Source: Alphaproteobacteria bacterium
GTDB lineage: Bacteria > Pseudomonadota > Alphaproteobacteria > Elsterales > Elsteraceae
Length of the DNA: 37,336 nucleotides
Assembly: GCA_013298565.1 (NCBI GenBank)
Contig: JAAFIC010000027.1
Span: 1 to 37,336, forward strand
Direction: 5' to 3'
Below the pieces are notes generated by a model. That model ran no database searches, was not told where the DNA came from, and was given only the letters and a program-made list of their open reading frames with translations. Below are positions 23,287 to 31,887 of this stretch, piece by piece; within the stretch, counting starts at the first letter, position 1, and the number at the start of each line of letters is the position of its first letter. Position numbers and translations under genes: made by a program.

Positions 23287-24116
23287 GTCAAGAGACGCAA
23301 CAGGCTTCCTGGTGGCAGCGGTTGACGGGCCAAGGCAGCACGCCCAGCGCGGCGGACGAACGCCACGCCACGCCTCGGCTTGTGCCGACGGGCGGCTCTG
23401 GGCTTGTCGCCCACAGCCTGGGCAAGCGGTATAAGAAGCGCCCTGTGGTCCGCGATGTGTCGCTCTCGGTCGCGCGCGGGGAAGCCGTGGGGCTGTTGGG
23501 GCCAAACGGCGCGGGCAAGACGACCTGTTTCTATATGATTACCGGTCTTATCCGTGCCGATTCGGGCCGCATTACGCTCGATGGCCATAATATCACCCAT
23601 CTGCCCATGTACCGCCGTGCCCGCCTGGGCGTTGGCTATCTGCCGCAAGAGGCTTCCATCTTTCGCGGCATGAGCGTGGAGCAGAATATCCGCGCGGTGC
23701 TGGAAGTGGTGGAGAAAGACCGCGATAAGCGCGAGGCGATGCTGGACGCGCTGTTGGCCGAATTTTCCATTGATCACTTGCGCCGCACCCCTGCCTTGGC
23801 TTTGTCGGGCGGGGAGCGTCGGCGCACTGAAATCGCGCGCGCTCTCGCGTCCCAGCCAGATTTTGTGCTGCTGGACGAGCCGCTGGCAGGGATTGACCCG
23901 ATTGCGGTCAGCGATATTCGCGATTTAGTGAAGCATCTTAAAGATCGCGGCATTGGCGTGCTGATTACCGATCATAACGTCCGCGAAACGCTCGATATTG
24001 TTGATCGTGCGTATATTCTGCACGATGGCGTGGTGTTGATGCACGGCACTCCGCGCGAGATTGTGAGCCATCAGGATGTGCGCCGGGTTTATCTCGGCGA
24101 CCGTTTTAGTCTGTAA
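23283..24116 (+). CDS. lptB: LPS export ABC transporter ATPase LptB
   Basis: A 277-residue cytosolic ATPase that drives LptFG. Walker A is GPNGAGKTT, the LptB Q-loop region is GYLPQEASIFRGMSVEQNI, the signature is LSGGERRRTEIARAL, Walker B is FVLLDEPLAGIDPIA and the switch histidine is in LITDHNVRETL. An N-terminal extension of about 35 residues (WWQRLTGQGSTPSAADERH) precedes the core and is not typical of enterobacterial LptB. Its start overlaps the lptA stop; rpoN follows after 17 bases. Confidence 0.95.
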   Translation: MSQETQQASWWQRLTGQGSTPSAADERHATPRLVPTGGSGLVAHSLGKRYKKRPVVRDVSLSVARGEAVGLLGPNGAGKTTCFYMITGLIRADSGRITLDGHNITHLPMYRRARLGVGYLPQEASIFRGMSVEQNIRAVLEVVEKDRDKREAMLDALLAEFSIDHLRRTPALALSGGERRRTEIARALASQPDFVLLDEPLAGIDPIAVSDIRDLVKHLKDRGIGVLITDHNVRETLDIVDRAYILHDGVVLMHGTPREIVSHQDVRRVYLGDRFSL

Positions 24117-24133
24117 GAGAGCATACCCGCTTC

Positions 24134-25651
24134 ATGGTGCTGGCCCCCCGCCTTGACTTACGACAATCGCAATCTCTGGTGATGACGCCGCAGTTGCAGC
24201 AGGCGATTAAGCTGCTGCAACTCTCGAACATGGAGCTATCGGTTTTCGTTGAGGCGGAGTTGGAGCGCAACCCGCTGCTGGAACGGGAGGAGGTGGCGTC
24301 CGAGCCGCCGCCGGTCGTGGAAACCCCCCGCGATGCCGTGGACGCCTTGCGCTCCGAACTGCCGCTACCGGACGCCGAGTCGCCGCTGGATACCGCCTGG
24401 GCCGACCCGGACAGCAGCCCAGGCCGCGTGACCGAAACCGATGGCACCGACCTTGGTATGGTCGAGGCGGGCCTTAGCATGAACGGCGGCAGCGGCACTT
24501 CAGGCAGCGGCAGCCGGGGCGATTTCGATGAAGATTTGCGCGGGCTAGAAGAAACGCTCACCGAGCGGCCCACCCTGCGCCAGCATTTGATGGATCAGGT
24601 GGGCCTGACCTTCGCGCACCCGACCGAGCGGATGATTGCGGCGGCCTTGGTTGAGGCGATTGATGATGCCGGCTATCTGTCCGAACCTTTGTTGGGTTTT
24701 GCCGATCAATTCGGTTGCACTGAGGCGCGGATCGAAACCGTGCTTAAGCAGGTCCAACGCTTCGACCCCACAGGGGTTGGGGCGCGCTCGCTGGGGGAGT
24801 GCCTTGCCTTGCAACTGGCGGAGCGCAATCGGCTCGATCCAGCCATGCAAGCCTTGCTCGATCATCTGCCATTGCTGGCCCACCGGGATGTCGCGACGCT
24901 GCAACGGATCTGCGCGGTCGATGCCGCCGATATGACCGACATGATCGGCGAAATTCGGGCACTGAACCCCAAGCCGGGGCTGGCGTTCGAGCGGAGTGAC
25001 GTGGACCCGGTAACGCCCGATATTCTCATGCACGCTTTGCCCGATGGGACGTGGATTCTAGAGCTTAACCCCGAAACCTTGCCGCGCGTGCTGGTCAACA
25101 ACCGCTATCATAGCCGCGTGCGCCGCCAGCCCCTGAGCAAGACGGATAAGGAGTATATCTCCGAGCAATTCCAAACCGCGAACTGGCTAGTGAAAGCCCT
25201 ACACCAGCGCGCCACGACCATTCTAAAAGTGGCAAGCGAGATCGTGCGGCAGCAGGATGCCTTCTTTCGCCACGGCATTACGCACCTACGCCCGCTTATT
25301 TTGCGCGATATTGCCGAAGGCGTTGGCCTGCACGAAAGCACCGTAAGCCGCGTGACGACGGCAAAATATATCGCAACGCCACGCGGCATGTTGGAGCTGA
25401 AATATTTCTTCACCTCCGCCATTCAATCGGCAGATGGGTCGGCGGCGCATTCGGCGGAAGCGGTGCGCTACCGCATTAAGGCGCTGATCGAGGCCGAAAA
25501 GCCGACCGACGTGCTTTCAGACGATAAGATTGTGGAGATTTTAAGGGTCGATGGCGTCGATATCGCCCGCCGGACAGTGGCAAAATATCGGGAAGCCATG
25601 CGAATTTCCTCTTCCGTGCAGCGACGACGCGAAAAGGCTTTCGGAATCTAA
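24134..25651 (+). CDS. rpoN: RNA polymerase sigma-54 factor
   Basis: A 505-residue sigma factor for nitrogen and other enhancer-dependent promoters. Region I is glutamine- and leucine-rich (RLDLRQSQSLVMTPQLQQAIKLL). An acidic region II at about 55-135 contains a Gly/Ser stretch (NGGSGTSGSGSRGD). The core-binding region and helix-turn-helix (DIAEGVGLHESTVSRVTTAK) follow, and the RpoN box is ARRTVAKYRE near residue 480. It lies downstream of lptB and upstream of hpf and ptsN, the classic rpoN neighbourhood. Confidence 0.96.
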   Translation: MVLAPRLDLRQSQSLVMTPQLQQAIKLLQLSNMELSVFVEAELERNPLLEREEVASEPPPVVETPRDAVDALRSELPLPDAESPLDTAWADPDSSPGRVTETDGTDLGMVEAGLSMNGGSGTSGSGSRGDFDEDLRGLEETLTERPTLRQHLMDQVGLTFAHPTERMIAAALVEAIDDAGYLSEPLLGFADQFGCTEARIETVLKQVQRFDPTGVGARSLGECLALQLAERNRLDPAMQALLDHLPLLAHRDVATLQRICAVDAADMTDMIGEIRALNPKPGLAFERSDVDPVTPDILMHALPDGTWILELNPETLPRVLVNNRYHSRVRRQPLSKTDKEYISEQFQTANWLVKALHQRATTILKVASEIVRQQDAFFRHGITHLRPLILRDIAEGVGLHESTVSRVTTAKYIATPRGMLELKYFFTSAIQSADGSAAHSAEAVRYRIKALIEAEKPTDVLSDDKIVEILRVDGVDIARRTVAKYREAMRISSSVQRRREKAFGI

Positions 25652-25762
25652 AAAACTCTGTAACGCTATTTCCAGCACAAATAGGGAGACGCGCCGACAA
25701 GAGTTGGAACCAGCAACACTGTTGCCTATATGCAATGGTTTAGAGGGTTAACTTGGTACTAG

Positions 25763-25778
25763 GCCGATTATGATCGGC
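25763..25778. repeat. small palindrome in the rpoN-hpf gap
   Basis: GCCGAT and ATCGGC flank TATG, about 93 bp upstream of hpf, just before a TTGACT. It may be an operator or part of the hpf leader. No convincing -10 was found in the 219-base gap, and no terminator for rpoN was recognised. Confidence 0.3.
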
Positions 25779-25870
25779 GTTGACTGAGCGAAAAATTAGG
25801 GGACGATTGTTCTCTTTTACCCGAACCCATTGCCTAACCTAGTCTTTCACAGAAAAATAGGTAGGTTGCC

Positions 25871-26512
25871 ATGCAGGTTACTGTTAAGGGCAAACAAATG
25901 GATGTTGGGGATGCCCTCCGCACCCACATCACAACATCCCTCACCGACGCCGTGAATAAATATTTTGCCCGCCCCTTAGACGCGACGGTGGTGTTATCGC
26001 CCGACGCGCATCTGGTTCGGGTGGATATTACGGTTCACGTCGCCCGAAACCTAACGGTTCAAGCGAAAGCCAGCGCGACCGACGCGCACCGAGCGGCGGA
26101 TGAGGCGATTGAACACGCCGAAAAGCGTATTCGTCGCTACAAGCGCCGCTTAAAGGAAGATCATCATCGCGGGGTTATGCCGCACGATATTGAATCCGCA
26201 ACCTCTTATGTGTTGGCACCAGAAGCGGAAGAAGAGACCGCGCCGCTGAGTACGCAGCCGATGATCGTGGCGGAACTCCAGGTTTCCATCGAAACCCTTG
26301 CGGTGCCCGATGCGGTGATGCGGCTTGACCTTGGCGACCTGCCCGTGCTCATGTTCCGCCACGTAACCCACGGCGGGTTGAACGTGATTTATCGCCGTGC
26401 CGACGGTCATATCGGCTGGATTGATCCGCAAGGGAATAGTCAGACGGTAAACCCGTCTGGTATCTCTGCCACGCGGGGCGAGCCAAAGGGCGTACTGTCT
26501 GCCGCGCAATGA
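25871..26512 (+). CDS. hpf: long-form ribosome hibernation promoting factor
   Basis: A 213-residue HPF. The N-terminal S30AE/YfiA domain (about 1-100: MQVTVKGKQMDVGDALRTHI, ARNLTVQAKASATDAHRAADEAIEHAEKRIRRYKRRL) binds the 30S decoding region. A linker of about 50 residues leads to the C-terminal dimerisation domain (MRLDLGDLPVLMFRHVTHGG, NVIYRRADGHIGWIDP), which pairs ribosomes into inactive 100S dimers. TAGG lies five bases before the ATG. A 219-base gap from rpoN suggests its own promoter. Confidence 0.94.
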   Translation: MQVTVKGKQMDVGDALRTHITTSLTDAVNKYFARPLDATVVLSPDAHLVRVDITVHVARNLTVQAKASATDAHRAADEAIEHAEKRIRRYKRRLKEDHHRGVMPHDIESATSYVLAPEAEEETAPLSTQPMIVAELQVSIETLAVPDAVMRLDLGDLPVLMFRHVTHGGLNVIYRRADGHIGWIDPQGNSQTVNPSGISATRGEPKGVLSAAQ

Positions 26513-26559
26513 TCGTCTTTTAAGGCGATTTCGGCGTGGGGATGCCTGCGGAAAAGTGG

Positions 26560-26586
26560 CAAGGGCGCGGGTTAAACGCGCCCTTG
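26560..26586 (+). terminator. terminator-like hairpin after hpf
   Basis: CAAGGGCGCG and CGCGCCCTTG form a perfect 10-bp stem with a 7-base loop in the hpf-ptsN gap. The T tract after it is weak (CTGGCTTTCTT), so it may attenuate rather than fully stop transcription into ptsN. Confidence 0.5.
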
Positions 26587-26639
26587 CTGGCTTTCTTAGG
26601 CCGTGACAGTGACGCTGACAATTGTCAGAGCAGGAACCG

Positions 26640-27116
26640 ATGGATATTGCAGACCTCATCTCCCCAGACGCGGTAGTCGTCAATTTGCGGGCAGCAACCA
26701 AAAAGCAGGCGTTGCAGGAACTGGCAAAGCGCGCCGCCGATCTGATGGGGCCGGATGGCACGGGCGAGCGCGATATTTTTGAAGTGCTGTTGGAACGTGA
26801 GCGGCTCGGCACGACCGGCGTGGGCGCTGGAATTGCCATTCCCCACGGCAAACTGCCGCAGCTTTCCAAACTGCGCGGCCTCTTTGCCAAGCTCGACAGG
26901 CCCGTAGATTTTGAAGCGATTGATGAACAGCCCGTCGATCTCATTTTTCTGCTGCTCGCGCCCGAAGCCGCAGGGGCCGACCATTTGAAGGCGCTGGCCC
27001 GCGTCTCTCGCCTGCTCCGCGACAAAAGCACCTGCGATAAACTGCGCGGGGCCGAAACTGCCGACGCGCTCTATCTGATTCTCACCGCGCAATCGGCCAG
27101 CAGCCACGCGGCTTAG
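26640..27116 (+). CDS. ptsN: PTS IIA-like nitrogen regulatory protein PtsN
   Basis: A 158-residue EIIA-Ntr protein, receiver of phosphate in the nitrogen phosphotransferase chain (PtsP-NPr-PtsN), which regulates potassium uptake and other targets. The phosphorylated histidine is H69 in GIAIPHGKLPQL. MDIADLISPDAVVVNL is the standard N terminus. ATG 26640 has AGGA just upstream; an in-frame TTG at 26622 is less likely. It follows rpoN-hpf as in most proteobacteria. It is convergent with the small hypothetical gene, 7 bases apart. Confidence 0.94.
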   Translation: MDIADLISPDAVVVNLRAATKKQALQELAKRAADLMGPDGTGERDIFEVLLERERLGTTGVGAGIAIPHGKLPQLSKLRGLFAKLDRPVDFEAIDEQPVDLIFLLLAPEAAGADHLKALARVSRLLRDKSTCDKLRGAETADALYLILTAQSASSHAA

Positions 27117-27123
27117 AGCGGTT

Positions 27124-27456
27124 TTACGATCTGCATAACGCGGCGGCAGTGCTGTTGAGCACGAGCCAAGCCCCCGCTTGAGAAAGCTGCGTTAGCAAGG
27201 CTGGATCGTCGCTCTGCACAATGAAGACCGAGCCTATCCCGCCAGGCGCAACGAGCCGAATGCCGGGGAGTGCTAGTGCGGTGAGTGTGTCGGTGGCGGA
27301 ATATGTCGGCGGAAAGAAGACTGCGACGGGCGCGCGGGTGCCGGGTGCCGCGTTCAGCGATGCGGCCAAAGCCACCAGAGGCAAGACCCCGCACAGCAGC
27401 AGACTAAGGCGGCCCCCCCAGAGCCGCCCCCATTCTGGTATGGTTTTGTTAGGCAC
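27124..27456 (-). CDS. hypothetical small membrane-anchored or exported protein
   Basis: A 110-residue protein I do not recognise. Residues about 13-35 ([21 protein letters not shown]) form a signal anchor or signal peptide. The remaining 75 residues are Ala/Leu/Pro-rich with [35 protein letters not shown] and [15 protein letters not shown]. It begins at a GTG overlapping the end of the chemoreceptor gene by 8 bases, so it is probably translated by coupling with it. A role linked to the receptor is inference only. Confidence 0.6.
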   Translation of the reverse strand: MPNKTIPEWGRLWGGRLSLLLCGVLPLVALAASLNAAPGTRAPVAVFFPPTYSATDTLTALALPGIRLVAPGGIGSVFIVQSDDPALLTQLSQAGAWLVLNSTAAALCRS

Positions 27457-28918
27457 GTTTCGCCTCGGCGCGTACGTCGGTTAGAAAATACTCCACATCG
27501 CCGCGCAACTGTTTGGTTTGTTCCGATAGGGTTTTGGACACTGTTAGCAGCGTATCCGCCACTTGGCGTGCAGCGCGGGTATCGCCCGAGATGGCGCCGA
27601 TAGCGCTCGTTGCGGTTGAGATTTCCTGAGCCACAAGATCGACCCGCTCGGCGAGTTCACCGGCAACCGAATCTTGTTGATGCACCGCTACTGCGACAGA
27701 GGCCGCTAGCCCGTTGATATCGGTAATCGCCGCGCCAATTTCAGCAATTGCCGCCACAGCTTGATTGGTTTCGTTTTGAATGGCCAAAACCTGCTGCTGA
27801 ATATCCTCCGTTGCGCGGGCGGTTTGTGTTGCGAGCGCTTTAACTTCGGCGGCGACCACGGCAAAGCCTTTACCCGCATCGCCCGCACGGGCGGCCTCGA
27901 TCGTGGCGTTCAGCGCCAACAGATTGGTTTGCGCGGCAATATCTTGAATAAGCCTAATCACCTGGCCGATCCGGTCGGCAGCTTCAGCCAGATGTTGAAC
28001 GCGCTCGCCGGTCTGCGTGGCAGATCGCACGGCCTGTTCTGCCGCGCTTGCGGTTTCATCAATCTTTGCGCCGATGGCGTTGATTGATTGATGAAGCTGC
28101 TGGGTGGCAGAAGCGGCGGCCACTGCCCCGTTATTCGCTATGCGCGAGCTTTGGGTAACGTCCTGCGAGGCATCGGCGACATGGCTCACGGAATGGGCCA
28201 AGGTGGTGGCCGATGTCTGCATGGTCGTAACCGATTCGGCCAGGCGACGGGCAATCTCGCCGATGCGGCTCTCAAACTGTTCTGCCAACTGAAGGAGTTG
28301 GCCGCGCACTTTGGCGTCTTGCGCCTCTTCCCGCTGGCGAAGGCGTTCGGCCTGTTCAGCTTCGGTCTGGATTTTCTCTTCCAGTTGATTGAGGCTTGTG
28401 GAGGAGAGCAGGAGTGCTTTTCCCAACATCCAGCACAGCCAGACCAGCGCACCGGTTTCCATCACCACAAACACCGCATGTAGCACAACGCGGGCAAAAT
28501 CAGGCCCGCCCGCAAATACCGCCGCTGGAAAAATGAAGTTCAATACCAGATGATGAATGGCGGTCACGGTCGCCCCCATCAACACCACCCTTACGTCGCA
28601 GAAGGTGGCGAGCATGGCAATCGCGACGAAATAATACATGTGCATATCGGCCTGCCACGGATGGCCTGCGAGCGCATAGACCATGAGCGAGACCTGACCG
28701 ATCAACGCCGCTGCGATTGTGAGGCGGGTGGCGAGCGCTTCCTTATGGATCGCCCAAGTCGCAAGCGTGGCGGCGCTAAGCCCTAGGCTTGCCAGGGTTA
28801 GGGTCAGCATCGGCTCACCGCGCGCCCAGGCCATTACCGCCACGATAGGCACGTGAGCAGAAACGAACACCACCATAAATAGTGCCATTTTGTGACGTAT
28901 TTTAGAAAGCTCTTCCAT
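27449..28918 (-). CDS. methyl-accepting chemotaxis protein with polytopic sensor
   Basis: A 489-residue receptor. About six hydrophobic helices occupy residues 10-175 and include a histidine-rich, membrane-embedded pattern ([38 protein letters not shown]). A coiled coil at about 178-215 ([20 protein letters not shown]) leads into the signalling domain. Its hairpin tip is [40 protein letters not shown]. No periplasmic loop domain or obvious HAMP is seen, and there is no C-terminal CheR-binding pentapeptide. It likely senses an intramembrane or cytosolic cue such as redox or energy state, which is inference. No che genes are nearby. Confidence 0.9.
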   Translation of the reverse strand: MEELSKIRHKMALFMVVFVSAHVPIVAVMAWARGEPMLTLTLASLGLSAATLATWAIHKEALATRLTIAAALIGQVSLMVYALAGHPWQADMHMYYFVAIAMLATFCDVRVVLMGATVTAIHHLVLNFIFPAAVFAGGPDFARVVLHAVFVVMETGALVWLCWMLGKALLLSSTSLNQLEEKIQTEAEQAERLRQREEAQDAKVRGQLLQLAEQFESRIGEIARRLAESVTTMQTSATTLAHSVSHVADASQDVTQSSRIANNGAVAAASATQQLHQSINAIGAKIDETASAAEQAVRSATQTGERVQHLAEAADRIGQVIRLIQDIAAQTNLLALNATIEAARAGDAGKGFAVVAAEVKALATQTARATEDIQQQVLAIQNETNQAVAAIAEIGAAITDINGLAASVAVAVHQQDSVAGELAERVDLVAQEISTATSAIGAISGDTRAARQVADTLLTVSKTLSEQTKQLRGDVEYFLTDVRAEAKRA

Positions 28919-29193
28919 TTTAGGCGAACCTCAAAATGCTATAGTTGCACGCTAAACGGAGTGTATATGTTTCTGGATCATTTCGCTCAATTAACTTGGG
29001 CGACAATGAGATCGACGGAAAACACACGCTTCGCAAATTACCAAAACCGCAGCTTTTTAGCCTAACGGATATATTGGTTAATACGCTTAAAAATATGCTA
29101 AAATTCAATATCAAAAATGCAGGGAACCGTTGCGGTATTGTTTATTCAGCCGCTCGCTCCCGGACGATTGGGGAAAGGTGACAGACGTGCACC
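28919..29193. promoter_or_regulatory. AT-rich divergent promoter region between chemoreceptor and sensor kinase
   Basis: This 275-base gap is strikingly AT-rich compared with its neighbours, notably 29060-29120. It presumably carries promoters for both genes; candidate AT-rich hexamers such as TAAAAT near 29097 are visible, but none is decisive. No RNA gene or convincing ORF was found. Confidence 0.4.
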
Positions 29194-30927
29194 ATGATTA
29201 GGGCCAATCCGGGAAGCAACCGCTACCACGCCGAAGTGTTGCGCCTGTTCATTCACCAGACCCCGATCAATAGCGGTGCAACGGCAGTCGCAGCCTTGGT
29301 GATTGCGGGGCAGTTGGCTTTCGTTGGTCCTGAGACGGTTCAGGAATGGGGCGTTCTGCTGCTCTGGATGGTGTTTCATCTCGCGGGCAGCCTCTGGAAC
29401 TTCCAGCGTTGGGCGCGGATGCGCGAAACCGCACGCCCCCTAACGCGCGCCCGCTTCGACCGGATCGCGCGGCGTGCCGTGTGGAGCGCCGGTATTTCTG
29501 GTTTTCTTTGGGGGGCCGCGTCGCTGCTGACCGTGAAGGCTGCGCCGCTCGATCAGTATGTTGTCGCGTTGGTTGTAGCGGCTTTCGTCTCGGGGTCGGC
29601 GACGACACTGAGTGCGCTACCGCGCGCTGCATATGCGTTCGTTTCGGCGGCCTTGCTCCCGTGGATATTATTTTTCGGCTGGTACGGCGGCAGCTATTGG
29701 ACGCTGTCGGTCTTGGCGTCGGTTTATTGGGTCGCGTTGATTTTCTCCATTCAGCGCGTCAACGGCACGTATCGGCAGGCGATTGTGGCGCGAGGCTCGC
29801 AGCTTCGGCTGTCGCGGCACTTGGCCCGTTTGCGTGCAGAATGGTTGGCGGTGGCCTCTGTCACGGATGCGGTAGCACTGTTCGACGAAGCTGGGCGCTT
29901 AGTGCTGTGGAACGCGGGAATGGAAAAACTGCTGGGCGCTCCGCCCGTACAGGGGATGACATTTCCCGTTTTTCTCGCCCTCGCCCCGTGGCAGACTGAG
30001 GCGATTGATGGCGCTGGGTCGGGCCAGTGGAGCGCCGATTATGCCTTGGGGGAAGGCCGTTATCTGCAAACCATTTTGGCGCAAAAGGGGGCGTGGCGAG
30101 TGCTATGCCACCGCGACATCAGCCAGCTTAAGGCGCGCGAGTTGAGCCTTGAGGCCGAACGCGCCCGCGCTGTGCGGGCCGACCGGGCTAAAAGCACGTT
30201 TCTTGCGACGATGAGTCACGAGCTTCGCACACCGCTGAACGCCATTATGGGTTTTTCGGAAGTGATCCGCGACCGTTATGTGATCGAGCCTACCCGCATC
30301 TCAAGCTATGCGGGCGATATTCATCAGAGCGCGTCGCACTTACTCGCGATTATCAACGATATGCTGGATATCGCCCGCATTGAGAACGCCGAAATCATTC
30401 TGCACCGCCGCCCCATTATCATGGCTGAACTCTTGCAGGAGACGACGCGGATTAGCTCGGGCCTTGGGCGGCGGCAGGGCATTTCGGTATTTCAGTGTGG
30501 GGGCGATGATTGGCCGCGCGTGATTGGCGACCGCACGCGCCTCGCGCAATCTATCTGCAATTTCCTCTCGAATGCCATTAAAGCCTCGCAAGCTGGCCAG
30601 ATCGTCGAGATGAAGGCGCGGATTAGCGCGGAACAGCGTTATCTGCTGACTATTCGCGACACGGGGCCGGGCATTCCGCCGGAGCGCTTGGGCGACCTCT
30701 TTCGCCCGTTCGCCACCTTCGATGACCGCGATGCCTACCGCTCGGTGGGGGAGCGCGGCACGGGCCTTGGCCTCGCCATTACCAAAGAGCTGCTGGGGGC
30801 GCACGGTATCACGATTACGATTGAGACCCAGGTGGGCACCGGCACGGCAATTATCTTAGATTTTACGTCCTGTATCGAGCTTCTGCCGGATCAAGGCGAC
30901 GAGACTCATTCCGGCGACGGCCTCTGA
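29194..30927 (+). CDS. sensor histidine kinase, orphan
   Basis: A 577-residue membrane kinase. Six or so hydrophobic helices (about 28-180) are followed by a PAS-like segment (VTDAVALFDEAGRLVLWNAG to about 310) and a short coiled coil. HisKA has the phosphoacceptor H342 in ATMSHELRTPLN. HATPase has the N box (FLSNAIKAS), G1 (DTGPGIPPE) and G2 (GTGLGLAI). There is no receiver domain and no response regulator gene nearby. The ATG at 29194 lacks a well-placed ribosome site, and GTG 29188 (behind GGTG) is an alternative. Its last 22 bases overlap the convergent pseudouridine synthase gene. Confidence 0.9.
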   Translation: MIRANPGSNRYHAEVLRLFIHQTPINSGATAVAALVIAGQLAFVGPETVQEWGVLLLWMVFHLAGSLWNFQRWARMRETARPLTRARFDRIARRAVWSAGISGFLWGAASLLTVKAAPLDQYVVALVVAAFVSGSATTLSALPRAAYAFVSAALLPWILFFGWYGGSYWTLSVLASVYWVALIFSIQRVNGTYRQAIVARGSQLRLSRHLARLRAEWLAVASVTDAVALFDEAGRLVLWNAGMEKLLGAPPVQGMTFPVFLALAPWQTEAIDGAGSGQWSADYALGEGRYLQTILAQKGAWRVLCHRDISQLKARELSLEAERARAVRADRAKSTFLATMSHELRTPLNAIMGFSEVIRDRYVIEPTRISSYAGDIHQSASHLLAIINDMLDIARIENAEIILHRRPIIMAELLQETTRISSGLGRRQGISVFQCGGDDWPRVIGDRTRLAQSICNFLSNAIKASQAGQIVEMKARISAEQRYLLTIRDTGPGIPPERLGDLFRPFATFDDRDAYRSVGERGTGLGLAITKELLGAHGITITIETQVGTGTAIILDFTSCIELLPDQGDETHSGDGL

Positions 30928-31658
30928 GGAAATTTGCTCAGAACCTCCGCTAGCCCCTCGGGCACTGGTGCGTTTACGGTTAAGGGCGGCTTATTGCCGC
31001 GCGGAGAAAACGTCACGCTACGGGCGTGTAAGTGGAGGCCGGCTGCCTCGTGCCGCCCATAGAGCCGGTCGCCAACAATCGGGTACCCTAAGACCGAAGC
31101 CGCGTGAACGCGCAATTGGTGACTGCGGCCCGTTTGCGGGCGGAACTCGATCCAGGTGCGGCGGTCGTGAACACCCAAGACGCGCCAGTCCGTCACCGCC
31201 GCTAAGGCATCGGTATCCTCCAACCGGGCGAGGCGCACTGTAACGCCGCCGGGGCGTTTGAGATCGACTAAGGGAGCGTCAATCGTACCGCTTTCGGTCT
31301 CTGGCACACCGTCCAGCACGGCCCAATAGACTTTTTCGACCTGCCGGGATGCAAACAGATCGGTCATACGGATCATGGCCTGCCGATGGCGCGCGAGAAT
31401 AAGGCAGCCCGAGGTGTCGCGGTCAAGCCGATGGGCCAGCATGGGCGGCTGCTTCAATCCATATTGCCACGCGAACAGCAGTTGGCTGAGGTCCGCGCTT
31501 TTGCCGCCGGCGACCGAATGCACAGGCAATCCCGCTGGTTTATTGACCACGAGGACCAACCCATCCCGGTGCAAAACCCAGTCCTGCACCAGATCATTCA
31601 GTGTATCGGGTTCATAGCGGAGCATATCCGCAATTTCTGTCATCGTGAGCTGGTTCAT
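30906..31658 (-). CDS. RluA-family pseudouridine synthase
   Basis: A 250-residue RNA-modifying enzyme. The catalytic aspartate is D79 in LAHRLDRDTSGCLILA; further family motifs are LVLVVNKPAGLPVHS, RTWIEFRPQTGRSHQLRVHA and YPIVGDRLYG. There is no S4 domain. It would isomerise uridine in rRNA or tRNA; the exact target is not clear. It is convergent with the sensor kinase (22-base overlap) and divergent from the polysaccharide locus. Confidence 0.9.
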   Translation of the reverse strand: MNQLTMTEIADMLRYEPDTLNDLVQDWVLHRDGLVLVVNKPAGLPVHSVAGGKSADLSQLLFAWQYGLKQPPMLAHRLDRDTSGCLILARHRQAMIRMTDLFASRQVEKVYWAVLDGVPETESGTIDAPLVDLKRPGGVTVRLARLEDTDALAAVTDWRVLGVHDRRTWIEFRPQTGRSHQLRVHAASVLGYPIVGDRLYGRHEAAGLHLHARSVTFSPRGNKPPLTVNAPVPEGLAEVLSKFPQRPSPE

Positions 31659-31709
31659 AACAGTGTTTATCGCGCCTCAACTCTTAACTGTCGATTACGA
31701 AATTATGAC

Positions 31710-31857
31710 GCCGGAAAGGTTTCCGGCTCGCCACGCGAGGGGATGCTGTTTTTTTGCTACATCACTGATGTATGAAACATCGGTATTTTCCAGACAATTC
31801 ATTTCCTTATTAAGGGAAATTTTATACTTATCGGCCTATGTTCGGCCCAATAAGTAT
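31710..31857. promoter_or_regulatory. palindrome-rich leader of the polysaccharide locus
   Basis: Three perfect inverted repeats lie in the gap before the WecA-like gene. They are GCCGGAAA/TTTCCGGC (31710-31727), TACATC-ACT-GATGTA (31758-31772) and ATACTTAT/ATAAGTAT (31824-31857), the last with inner GGCC/GGCC pairs. An imperfect one (ATTTCCTT/AAGGGAAAT) lies at 31801-31820. The region is AT-richer than its surroundings. The last stem-loop ends 30 bases before the ATG. These could be operators for polysaccharide regulators or leader RNA structure. Confidence 0.45.
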
Positions 31858-31887
31858 GACGTTAAAAACCGGGAACAGGAGCGGCTT

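Noticed and set aside
24478-24513. Gly/Ser stretch in rpoN as a sign of a frameshift
   Set aside because: The frame is continuous and region II of sigma-54 is naturally variable and acidic, so this is ordinary linker variation.
28945-29181. A 78-codon frame in the chemoreceptor/kinase gap
   Set aside because: It lies in AT-rich promoter-like DNA, lacks a ribosome site and any recognisable sequence.
31645-31887. Upstream extension of the WecA-like gene
   Set aside because: It crosses all the palindromes and overlaps the start of the divergent RluA gene, and the ATG at 31888 has AGGAG well placed.
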